Shown here in pieces: positions 50,880 to 62,933 of a stretch of 64,000 nucleotides of DNA. This DNA comes from Setaria digitata. Taxonomy: Eukaryota; Nematoda; Chromadorea; Rhabditida; Setariidae. The notes beneath the pieces were generated by a model, which worked only from the letters and a program-made list of their open reading frames with translations, made no database searches and had not been told where the DNA came from. Location: the NCBI GenBank assembly GCA_003640385.1, contig RCAB01000008.1, positions 519,876 through 583,875 of the forward strand, in the 5' to 3' direction. The position numbers were made by a program, and so were the translations under genes. Within the stretch, counting starts at the first letter, position 1. Every line of letters begins with the position of its first letter.

Positions 50880-53061
50880 ATGTCCGAAACAATCTCGTGC
50901 GGAGATGGTGATGAGACGCTAAATAATGGTACGAATCTAGCCAAAGGTTGATTTTAATTTTGAAAATTAATATTGAAATATTTTTACCAAAATTATTCTT
51001 AATAGCTTATATTGGGACGATCATTTCATTTTCCTACTGATGCAGAGATTTGTGCAAGAGACTTCCAGGTTTTAGAATATGTTATCTGTATACTTTGTCA
51101 TATGCAGGAAGTAGGAATCGAACTAAAAAAAAAGAAAAAAAAAAACCTGAAGCTATTCCAACATTAATGTTATTATGTAATGATTTATTTCATACCAGCC
51201 GATTGCAGCTTTTTTAGCAGGTAAATTACATAATCACGGTTTGATGGGATTTTCTTTTACATGTTTTGAATATTACTATTACCATTGGTAGCACATCGGT
51301 ATCTGCAGGGAAAAAAATGGTAGATGTGAAAGGATACGGAACACCGCGCCGTGCTCTGGGTGATCTAAAAAATGTATTCGCAACACCGGTTAGCACCGCA
51401 GTCAAGCGGAAAGTTCCAGAGAAGTCCCAGTTATCTTTCGATGTCTATCGTGAAAAAGAAATTAGTGAAGAAGTTTGTTAGGACATTCTATTTAGATTTT
51501 TCCTTTTTTTCCAGCACCGTAGTTTTCAATTTTCTGTAATCGAAATAAGGAGTTTACTTGCTTACTAATTGGTTCGGAAATTTCACCGATTCAAAAATTG
51601 CACTCGAAATGTTTAGCTTTTTTTTTTTAAGTGATACTGGACTTCACAGTTTGTGCTAAACGTGATTGTCTATTTAAGGCATTTAAGGAAAGGGATGTAG
51701 TTTCTGTTCCAGAAACTGAAAATCCTGAACGGACCCAGGGAGATAATGATAATATCGAAAAGTTTAATTTCGAAGAACATATAGGTAAATAATGTATGTT
51801 TCTTCTTTCAGCAGAGATTTAATTTTTTAAAATTTTCGAGTAAAATTATCTGGTTAATATTTAGATTTTTTTTTCTTTTTTTTTTTTTTTTTTTAGATTT
51901 TTTTCCGTAATCTGATATAAACTAGTTATTCATTTATTTGATGTCCACCGTAATTTTAATTTTCTTCCAATCTGACTTCTGTTTTTCTAGAGACATATGA
52001 AGAAATGTTTCCTAAACCAGAGCAAAGGATTGATGTAGCAGATTTATTACATAGTGTCCAAGCCGATGATCGCTTTCTACGAAGTCTTTTCAGCGAATTA
52101 CTGGATGAGGATGATCTAAAATTGCTAAATGCGAGTAAGCTACAATTTGTTATTTATTAATGCTTGGTTGATTTTTAAAGCTGCTAGTATTGACTTCGGT
52201 GCTCAAAAGTAAGTTTAGAAATTGTTCTAAATTTTAGAAAACCCGCTGACAAATGATGATTGCGACAAAGTTCTCGATGAAATTCTTGGTAAGAAATCCG
52301 GTCAGTAATTTAGACAGCTATATTGCGGTTGAAATGATTTTGCTATTCTCATATATTTATCAACTATTGTTTATTGAATTTAAATTGCTCTTTTGCTTCT
52401 GTTTGATAATTTTCAAAATAGTACTCTTTATATATATGCAAAAAGATTGATTGTGGTGTCTATAAAATTGCTCGAAATGTATTCCAAACACTGCTTATAT
52501 TCTTGGTAAGGAATCCGGCCGATAATTTAGATAGCCATGCTGCACATATACATAAAAATTGAAATATATATTTCAAAATTGAACATATATATATATATAA
52601 AAAAAAATTGAACATATATATATATGTTTAATTTTGCTCACAAGAACTTTTTAATTCTTGCAAGAACTTCTTTTTCCTTTAAGTGATTTCTTTTTTCTTG
52701 CTTGTCCAGATTTTGTATTTTTAACTTTTTTTATTTTATTTTACAAACAATGTTTATTTCTATAGAAATCGGTTTTTTTTTTTATAAATTTGCTTTTGAT
52801 ATAATAGAAAAGCTACATTAAATTTTTTTGTCCTCATTATTAGCTAGCATGACCAATATTCCTTTAGTCGAGATACCTTATAATATTTTCATACATTATA
52901 AAATTAAGAAATTTTGTAGTGTATGAAAGTAGTATAAGCATGTATGAATTTACCAGTTTGTTCTCGTTGAATTATGTTGGTCTGGTTTGATAGAAACTGT
53001 TTTCATAGGTGAAGCTGATAAAGATAGCAGCAAAAAAAAAAAGAAAAAGAAAGGGAATTAG
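50880..53061 (+). CDS. D-box protein resembling securin
   Basis: Six exons (50880-50928, 51309-51472, 51679-51784, 51991-52134, 52238-52288, 53009-53061) join in phase to 188 residues. The N-terminal half is basic and carries GTPRRALGDLKNVFATP, a canonical RxxL destruction box (RRALGDLKN) of the securin/APC-substrate type. The C-terminal half is acidic: EETYEEMFPKPEQRIDVADL, FLRSLFSELLDEDDLKLLN. This basic-then-acidic layout with an N-terminal D-box is that of securins such as nematode IFY-1, which hold separase inactive until anaphase. The protein ends in a lysine run ([11 protein letters not shown]). Securins diverge fast, so identity rests on layout rather than similarity; another cell-cycle APC substrate, for instance a sororin-like one, is possible. 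The exon 3 acceptor is AAG. Confidence 0.6.
52540..52626. repeat. AT-rich microsatellite cluster in the last intron of the securin-like gene
   Basis: Short AT runs separated by AAAATTGAAC words; the unit AAAATTGAACATATATATAT is repeated twice. It lies within the 720-base last intron. Confidence 0.75.
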
Positions 53062-56000
53062 ACTTTAAGGCATTATTGTCATTTGCAAAAGTTAGGTGGG
53101 GTATTTTGGTTGAGAATTTGTAGATTTTACTTGAGATTGAATTCTATTTTCTATAAAATATTTGACAATACACTGAAAATTTTTTGAGATGAAAATAGTG
53201 CTTTCTTGCTATTCTATAGCTGTGTATCATATGGCTTTTCTTCAAACAATTTTGAATAAAAGTTTGAAGACAGTGTTAGTCATTTCATCAAAGTTTTGAC
53301 ATTTGTTGTTTAGGAAATCCTTGCCAAATGGTATATTTTTTCAGATTATGCCATTTATTCTTTTCGTAGCAAGTTGACATAATATTATGCCATTATTACC
53401 GATATCACGCGTTCTGAGTTACGTTGTTAGTACTTTCAGTCTTATTGGCAAGATTTCTCCAAATTTTTTGGATTTTAATTTTTGAGATCCTGGATGAAAC
53501 TTTTGAAAGCGATTAATAACATTTATCATTTCTCGCAGTAATTTTTAATTTCTTTTTGATTTTGCCAATACGACTGCTTGTTCCTCAATTTTATCTGACC
53601 AAATTTATAACCAATATATAACGAAATTGAAAAATAATTAAATGAAGGAAAAAAAATCTTTGGAGTAACAATGCAGTGCTTTTTTTTTTAACAATATGTT
53701 TTACTCACTTTATTTCACTTTAATTGCTCATGCAACTTTTTTTGTTGCGCTGTAAACAACTCTATCAGCATATGTTACTACAGACCTCTGATGAGACGAT
53801 GACTTCACACTAGTATTGCAATATGATACCGCAATGTTAAGAACGTTTTTTAAATTTAATTTCAACATCCTTCTAAATATTGTTCTAAATCCAACGCAGA
53901 TGTGCTTCCACATTCTTCTCTTTTACAGTAGAATGGAGGAAATTAATGTTACACAGAAAGTTTCCTAAAAACAGAGTACTGCCAAGTTCTTTCTTGTTTT
54001 ATATCGATATCCATCTTCTTTTGTATAATTACGGAAATTCATTCAGGCTTTTTGCTTCGCTGTTACATGCAACGTTACAGGCTCACTTGTCCCGTGACTC
54101 TGCTAATCAGTTGATGTTGTTTCCAGAAGCCTATTTTCTAACCTTTATAGCTTTCATAGTTCCATAATTTATTGAAGAGAAAGACAATTCCATCAGCAAA
54201 ACTGCTAATTTCTGCTCCTATAAATGCTTCCAAAAGCAAAAAAAAAAATTCGAAACTGCGTTATCTACTACTTCTAAATTTAAGGAAAAAGAATAAATAT
54301 ACTGATTAAATGTACTTGAAAGTGACAAAGGTAGAGAATGGAAATTGAAAAAATACCACTATTTCTTACTGAAGATTTTTTGAAATTTAGTCAATCAAAT
54401 TCTCTTATACATTTAGATGATTTATATCAGTAGGATTTCGTGTGAAATTTATGCCAGTTCAATTAAAATGGATGGGGATGGTAAATCATATTTACTTGTG
54501 CCTTTTTCTTATCACAAATTTATGGTTCATTAAGGTCTGAAACGGATAGCTTGAATTAGACTGCATAGAATTTCAAACAGGACTTGCGTCTTTACTTTTA
54601 TTAAGTATTAACATTACATCTTTACTAATTAATTACACAAGGGAAAATAATGAAAGAAATATTTTTGCACTCTGAACTGAGATAAAAACATAGCAGTTAC
54701 AGGTGGTTAACCAATTTGCTTCTTGGGAAGATATCGACGAGTGTCACCCCACCTCGTATCGATAAGCTAGCTGTTGGAAATTTAAAAATTAAAGTTCGCT
54801 TCTTCTCATGTTTCTCTTTTCAGCGCTCTATTTCACCATTTACACAACACCACTAAAGTAAAGAGATTTATTCTAAGAAGATCAATGAATTGGGCTGTCG
54901 TAATTAGCAAAGCAGTTAATTATATTTTTATTTTAGCTGAAAGGAAAAGAAAAGAGGAGAAAGATGAATGTTGGCAGGTGAAAGGAAGAAGGACTAATAT
55001 GGGTTACCATTACAAATGAAATTAGCACCAATATTATCACTACTTTACTGGATAATAAGTTCAGGAGAGTAAATTAAGTTGAAAGTATTGTGATTTTACC
55101 TGTCCAGATGTGGAATGATAACATCATAAGCACTGATAACGAAGCCCGCCTTAACGGTGATACCGAGAGCAAACAGTTGCAAATGTAAGAGGAAATGTGC
55201 ATGTGTATAGAATGAAAGTTGAAAAAGGAAGATTAGGGCGAAATTGATCGAAAGAGCAAAAGAACTACCTAGCTGCCTGTCTGTGTTTGAATTTACTTCA
55301 TTAACTTTCGTAATTAAAAAATTGTCTGGTTTGCACAAGGAATTAGAAATATTTAAGGGATTAACTGTTGCATGAAGAGGAATACCGCTTATTCCTCACC
55401 TGTTTCCAGGCAACCGAATGAATGTTTCAAGTGGCATCCCGTATACTTCTCTACGCCCAGCTCTTCAGATTCAGATAACAGGCAGATACTATCAAGGTGC
55501 AGTAAACTTCGCTCCCTGTGAATCCGAAAGGCAGTTAGATCCCCACAACTTCATCTCTCCCTCTAGCAGTCAATATCTAATCATGTTGCACTTCGGAATT
55601 CCTCCTACCCTATTTCATTTCGGTCCTTCACCTACAAGCAACTAATTAAAACCATTCGAGCACTACTTGTGAAAGAAGTGTCTGCTCAACTCCGATTTCC
55701 CGGATTGTTCAGACATTTCATCCCTAAAAGATGTGACTTCTTCATTTTCGACATTCTTCGCCGACGCTGCTCAGAAAGCAATTGCTTTGTTGGATGGTTG
55801 ACCTGAAATGCTATAACATTTAGCCATCACAGCAGCATGTTAGGGTTCTCAGAGTTCGGACCTGGAGTTGAGAACTGTAAGACTTTATGGATAGGATTAT
55901 TTCATGAACTATTTCACTCACAATCATTTTCAATTTCTTAATGAGTTTCAGCAGTTGTTTGTCAGTTATGGTGTTATAATCATTTCTGTCACTCTGATGA

Positions 56001-59000
56001 GCACCTTGAATCTTCCCGAGACCATTAACAAACTTCTTCCCTTTCTCTGTTACCTTTAAAAATCACCAATTGTATTTAACGTCGACACCTGTAGTAGTTG
56101 TATATCCGTACAAGACATCATCGTATTTAGTAGGACGAGCCTTATGGAGGAAATTTAACTAAGTTTATTGCTGAATGTAAATCTCATGAGAATTTCATTT
56201 TTTTTTCCTCTTTTTTTAGCTTTAGGAGATAATGAATGGTTTACTACCAATGAAATTCCGTTTGACTTTCATTTATATCACCTCAATTAAATTTTCAATT
56301 TCAATGAAGGATAAAATGAAATTCAAATTCTGAAATTGCAAATAATTCATAATTTAAAAAGAATGAAAAGAAAACTACATGTCATAATAAATGTAATAAA
56401 TGTTACTAAAATGAACTTATGCTATTAGGATTTCGTTGCTTACCATTAAAATTTGTCTTCATGGCAACATCGAAAGGTAACATTTTTTTTAAAATATGAA
56501 TGATTTCAGCACTTTCTACACTTTTATGACTGGAAAGAATTACTTCACAGCCAAATCATTTGCAGTTAGTATTTCTTCCTTCATTAATTCAGTTTAACTT
56601 AATTTATTTGGCTTTTAGATTTACCGAAATTCAGTGCTAATTTTGTGTTTGAAACAACTGAGCGTTACTATTTAGACTAAAATTGAAATGACAGATTTTT
56701 ATTAGAGCCTTCTAAAACAAAAAGACAAAGCCTTTTCTTCACCGTTAGGCCAATTTCATAGCAATCATCAAGAACTGTTCACAACAGTTTATGGCCCATT
56801 CTTTTTGTATTTTTTTTTTTTATTCTAGCTATGAAAGCTAATTTAATGAAAATCATAACTTTTTACACTGTGAAAAGATAAAGTTTGAAGTTTAAGTGGT
56901 TTAGTGATTCATCGCTTAAAAATAGTAAGAAATACCGAATAACCTTAGGGCAAAACGAAAATGATACTCCGTAGGGAACCTTTTCCCTTAATTTGCTTTC
57001 CAAGATAAGCAGAAAAAAATGAAAATGAAAAGAAGGGAGTATATCCATTAACGAGCCAATTCATCGGATAATCAGAAACAAGCTTGGAACTTATTAAAAA
57101 CTCGATGAATGAAATTTCAAAGCATCAGATGATCTTAAAACGAAACTAATAATAATTTTTAACTTCTTTTCTTTCTTTTGCCTTTTTTGAGATAAAAACT
57201 TTTTTCTTATTCCGAACAAAATGATCAAGCTTTTGGTTCGTATAGGATGCTACTCGTTTGTCACGTGCCATTCATCTTAGCTGACCAATTTCGAAAGTGC
57301 TTTCTTATTCATTTCAATGTTTAAAAAATATCTCCGTTCCGCCAAAAAACTTGTTGTACATGCCTGAAATTGTCATTTTATCAATGAAGGAAGCTTTGAA
57401 TACTTTCAAGATCCTCTCAGTGCAACAGAGATTTGCTTGGCAGAAATCAGTTGTATGCTAAACAAACGCAATAAAATACAATGATTGATATTATATGTGA
57501 TCCTAAAATATCGGAATGGAATGTAAACTTCCCTAATCAACGAGAAGCATTAGAGACCCGAGCTAACACTTGGAATAGTCCAGTACTTTTATATCACTTA
57601 AAATGACTTCGTCAGTTTGGTCTTGTCCATCCCACTGCTCAAGAGTAGCGCCAAACGCAATATTCTCACGGGAATGTATTAAGCACTTTCTATCCATCTC
57701 ATTCTGAATTCTTCCTCTTTTGTTCAATAATATTTATGCGTCATCTTTTCAATGTGCCAGTACTTCTCTAGGCCCTAGGCTCTGATTAGTGTAATATCTG
57801 CTATCAATTTTTTTAAATCAATAAGAGTAAAGACTTCACATTTGCAGTCAATGGCTCTTACTGCTTTCTTCTACAAATTTAATTATTTATAAAAATTGAA
57901 TTTTATGAATTTCTTTACCTGTCGTTAAAAATGGTGACGATTTGAAAATTGATTCATTCTCTAAATCCTTATCTTGCTTTAAATTCTAACATGAAAGAAG
58001 ATTAGGTGAAATTCACTGGATTCTGGCATTATGTACACTTCTTTATATGGAAATAGTGAATCGAACTGTGCAGTGGATATATATATATATATTTTAAGAC
58101 GACAGAACAGTGATAGTTCCTTTCATCTGATGACTTTGCTAGAAATGTTCATTTAGATATTTCCGTGCCTGACATTTTGAGGTTGCTGTCGTTTTTATGT
58201 ATTATCGGCCATTATGTTGAAATTGAAATTCAACGGATTATATAAAACAAATCTATTCTGTTTGCTATTAGCAAAAACCTTTCGTCGGGTCTTTGAAAAA
58301 GATTTCGCATGATGGATTGCATATTATCAACTGCAATATCACTATGGAACAATATCGTGAGAAGTGAAATCGAAGCCCGAAATTGTAGACTAAGTTTGCT
58401 AGAGTCTTTTATTGTAGCACCTCAGTATAAGGCATAACGTGATCCACGTTGAGAACAATGTGTTTGAGAAAAGTTGTAAGATATTTCTACTTCTACTAAT
58501 GACGCCACTGCAGTGTTATAATAAGGGCAATATCCACTTCTAATTTGCGCAAGTAATTCACAGAATATCACTTAGTGAATAACTCGAGGACTCTCATAAA
58601 TGGATACACCTAACAGTCGTCCGAACATTTGAATTGTAAACGGCTTTTTTTTAAGTCAAAAGGTTTTATTCGTTAATTACAAAGTTTGAAATCCCACTGT
58701 CTTGACATTAAATTCATGAAAATCAAGCAAATTTTTCAGTCGAATATTCTCTACTCTTAACTCATTTTTGTTTGTGTAATGCGCAGTTATTATATGTTGG
58801 AGCAGGATTGCAACTTGGAATTCACTCCAACTCTCTCATCGTACAGCCTTACTGGAATGGATAAGATTAAATAAATTATGCACAGTAATGCATCTTAGAA
58901 CAATATTTTTCATAATTCCACTTATACATCGGGAATTAGAAGTAGTGTAAAAAGCTCCCAAGATGATTTAGCGATAGCTAAGTTTTAGACTGAATGAGAC

Positions 59001-60523
59001 TGAATCTAGACTTCAATAGCACACAGAAGAACAAACCATGGATTTCTTTTCTCTTTCTTTCAGCCAACTTTGCTATTAAGCATGGAGTTTAAGAAATTAG
59101 TTTGACATGGAGTAATACTCACCCTTCTTTTTTTTTTTTTGAAGCCTTTAACAGATGCATGAGGATTTAATCAATTTATGCATGCACAATTGAAAATTTG
59201 TTAGAATTATTTTGGTTAAGTTAAGCACAACTCATTTTTGAAGAATATAGACTTTGTTAAGAACGCTTCTTAGTAAAACATATTTGCAAGCTTGTCATTA
59301 TTTTCTACAGTTTTCGAACTTTCTTATCAGTGAGAAAATGAGGCCCTTATTTAAATTCTAAACTTTTTTTTTGACAATTTTTTGTTTTCTTTTAGATATC
59401 TTAAATATTGTCATAGTTTACTGAAAGAAATAGAAATAAGACAAATAGAAATAAGCAGCAAAATTGTCAGTAAGTTTGCTCAAAAAATTAATTTCTTCAG
59501 CGGTTTTAGTTTTGATTTTTCAAGAAATTTTTCACTTATGGAAAAATTTCCTTCAACGGAAAAGAAAGATCCTCGAATACTCCCGAAATAATTTTTAGAA
59601 ATACGCCGGAATTCAACGCAGAATGACGTTTATCTGAAAAGGAAAAGGAATAATAATGAAATGAAGTTCAGACATTGAATTTCGTTATATTCAAACTTAT
59701 GAGGGATAGGAAACTTCAAAATTATTGATGCGATACTTTCATTATTTTTAGACGTTCATTATTTTTCCCAGTGACAAGATACCAGTTTTCTTTTAAAAAT
59801 TTCAGACCAATTTGTCTTTCCTTGCTTTCTACTTAGTAAAATAAACTTTGCAATCTTCCTAGCGTAAATTGAAGTATTTTATTGGTTTTTGCTTCAGTTT
59901 TTTCTTTCACGATATAAAATATGTGCAAATTGCTCATTCGCGCTGTTATCCTGACAGAATCATTGCTTTCAAATGATTGATTAATGTCAAACTTCAAATT
60001 TCTGGCTTAGTGAACTAAATTTCTCAGGTGTTATCTTACTACAAAAAGTAAACATGTTGCAGGAAATTTTTCGAATTGGGAGTAAAAATGTTTGATGCTT
60101 CAGTAATCGGTCGATAATCCATCTGCAAGCATTATGTCAACAGTGTTCAATCATTGCTGAAGAACTTCCAATCTGTTTCTGATTGTAACATTTGGTAGTG
60201 CCGTCTGTTATTTACTACTGCCATCAACCCACCTGGAAAAGAATTATTTAAATCCTTTCAGCTAAGTTCGCTTCTATGTTCACATCCTTTTGCTTTATAT
60301 CTTCTGATTAGGCATACAGTGATGACGAAGCCTTGATTAATCAGCAACAAAGAAATCATTTGAGGACATTAACCGTAACGTGCGAGAACAAAACTGAGCC
60401 AAGATTTTCCTGGTATAGTTCCAGACTGAGTGCTATCAAGAAAGCAAGCCGGAAAGTTTAATAAAGGATTTGTTTAATATATTTTCTTAATGTGCATGTT
60501 CTATGCAATGCTTCTCAGCAACA
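53062..60523. other. 7.5-kb gene-poor interval
   Basis: No exon chain, RNA gene or repeat family could be supported on either strand. It has many T-runs and short frames only. The 55.4-55.7 kb part is somewhat GC-richer (a 75-codon plus-strand frame at 55418-55645) without motif. The interval probably holds the upstream control region of ncs-1, a neuronally expressed gene in other animals. Confidence 0.45.
58076..58094. repeat. AT dinucleotide microsatellite
   Basis: Uninterrupted AT run of about 19 bases. Confidence 0.85.
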
Positions 60524-62933
60524 ATGGGAAAGCCGAATAGTAAGCTCAAGAGGGATCAAGTGAAAACGCTTGCCAAACAAACCTATTGTTAGTTTATTCT
60601 TTTCTTATTTACCGCTCTCATTTTTACAGCGATATAGGTTTCTACACAGAGAACTGTTCGTTCTGTGTCTCTTTCCTAAGATAAGTAGACAGAATGTGGT
60701 GGAGAGTTAGTCTCAACGTATGTACGTTTTAAACAAAGATGATAGCAATACTTTCTTCGAGGACTGATTTTCATTAGATGCTGAAATGGAGCTCTCTTCA
60801 TTACATAACATTCTTGCTTTTTCAGTTACCGAGAAGGAAATCAAGCAATGGCAAGTCTGAAGTTTTTAAATATAATTGCTTTTTTTGATTTGTTGTTTGG
60901 TAGCCAGAAGGAGCTATCACAACTATAGAAAAATGCTTCAAGAAAGCTTTGCAATTTAAAACTTTCATCATCTTTATTAAATATTTCTTTCTCAGCAGGA
61001 TGAAATATTCAAATCGCAAAATAATGAAAATTGAAATTATGATTATGGCTTGTCAGTCACTTCAATTTTTTATGTTTTCCAGGCACAAAGGATTTGTTCG
61101 TGACTGTCCCAACGGCATGTTGACTGAAGCTGTAAGTCTTTTAGCTGAAAACTAAATTCGCTAGATCCTACAGATTTATCAATCGGTCAGCAAGATATGT
61201 TTTGAAACCGAAATTAAATTTTATTTAACTATTAGAACACTTTAACTACAGCAATTGACATTGATCAGTATGAAGGAAATGAGTTTTAGAAATCTCTAAA
61301 TGTTATATTCCAATACCATACTTGCAAAATAATGATTATATTGGGAATAGTTTTGCAAAAATCCAAGTTTTGTAATAATTCAAGTTTCACATTTCCTCGA
61401 AGTTGCTAACAGGAGTAACGATTTTGTTGCACATTTTAATGGCATCTTTCCTAAATGGTCCTGACGTTAGATAAATAGTTTTTGCAGGGTTTCCAGAAAA
61501 TATATAAGCAATTTTTCCCACAGGGTGATCCATCTGATTTCGCAGCGTTCGTTTTCAAAGTTTTTGATGAAAATAAGGTAATCAGTGTTAATTTATGGAA
61601 AAAAAACGAGAATCAGTTTATACCTGAAATCATAGTGAAGCTGTTGTGATATTAAGCTATCATCATCAGTCAATCTGTTGACGAGGGATCTAACTAACTT
61701 TTCAATTTTTTGGTTACACAATTGAGGGGAGACTTGTTCCTACTACAGTTTTTTTTATCAGCAACTATCTTTAGCATCCTAGGGTATTCAAATTAAAATG
61801 GGTGCAACATAACTTACTTGTGATACTTTCAACTGTTTCATTCTATAAATACCGGCTAAATCAAAAATGATATAGTTGAAATGTGAGCTTGACAAACATA
61901 CGGGATGATGCAATGTATATTTTTTTTCAAAAATCAGATTTCTCATTCAAAAGTTTCATGCTAGAGCGCATTTTAATATACGAATTTGATAGACTCCCAC
62001 ATCATTTTTGCAGGATGGGGCGATCGAATTTCATGAATTTATCAGAGCTCTATCAATTACATCTAGGGGTAATTTGGACGAAAAATTACACTGTAAGCAA
62101 CAAACCACATTTGCTTTGTTTTAAGTCGTCGTTTTTGTAAGTGAAGAAATTATCTGATCTGACTTCTTGAAGATATCATAAAAAATAATTTTCCAGTATT
62201 TTGGTTATTTGAAGCATATACTGAAGAGAATCAGTTGTAATAATTACGCAAAGATTCTATCAAGGAAATAGAAATTAAGAAGCACTGAATTTGATGCTCA
62301 AAGAAACACTGGTTGCTACTATAACCAGAATGAAGTATTTCATAAATTTTCTGCTCACAGGGGCCTTCAGACTGTATGATTTGGACAATGACGGCTTCAT
62401 AACACGGAGTGAAATGTTATCAATCGTTGGAAGTATTTATAAAATGGTTGGTTCAACAGTCAAGCTACCGAAAGAAGAAAACACTCCTGAGAAACGTGTG
62501 GATCGAATTTTCAGAATGATGGATAAAGTAAGTTTTAATTTATTGTAATGAATTTAAATGAAATTCTCTTATACAAATTCTTTTTTTGCTGCAGTTTTTA
62601 TAGAATTTTATTAGGTCTCCACGTGAAAAGTCTTCATTTTCTAAGCATATTGGAATGAGCTTTAAGTTGTCATAAAAATTTATAAAAAAAATCTCCATCC
62701 TCATAGAATGCTTTTTGTTAAGGAAACAGAAAACACTTTTACACTTGGTTTATTATAAGCCTTAGATGATTACCTTTTGGGAATCTTTATGTTAGGAAAA
62801 TTTGGTGAAGTTTGACTTTGCGTTGTTGCAGAACAATGATGCTCAGTTAACTTTGGAAGAATTCAAAGAAGGTGCGAAAGCAGACCCATCTATTGTTCAT
62901 GCCTTGTCTCTTTATGAAGGATTATCCAGTTGA
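60524..62933 (+). CDS. ncs-1: Neuronal calcium sensor 1 (frequenin)
   Basis: A small EF-hand calcium switch of neurons that recruits targets such as PI4-kinase and G-protein regulators to membranes. Seven exons (60524-60587, 60826-60850, 61083-61131, 61488-61577, 62014-62092, 62361-62527, 62832-62933) join in phase to 191 residues, the C. elegans NCS-1 length. MGKPNSKL is an N-myristoylation start. EF1 is the usual non-binding loop (DCPNG). EF2 is [14 protein letters not shown]3 is [14 protein letters not shown]4 is [12 protein letters not shown]; all three keep calcium ligands at positions 1, 3, 5 and 12. [39 protein letters not shown] are near-identical to the family. Exon 2 is only 25 bases and its intron needs a GC donor. 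Confidence 0.96.
60851..61082 (+). other. GC-AG intron in ncs-1
   Basis: Exon 2 ends CAATG at 60850, followed by GCAAGT. Only this GC donor gives the conserved KQW-HKGF across the junction. The GT four bases further would put the next exon into a frame that stops at once (TGA after six codons). Confidence 0.85.
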
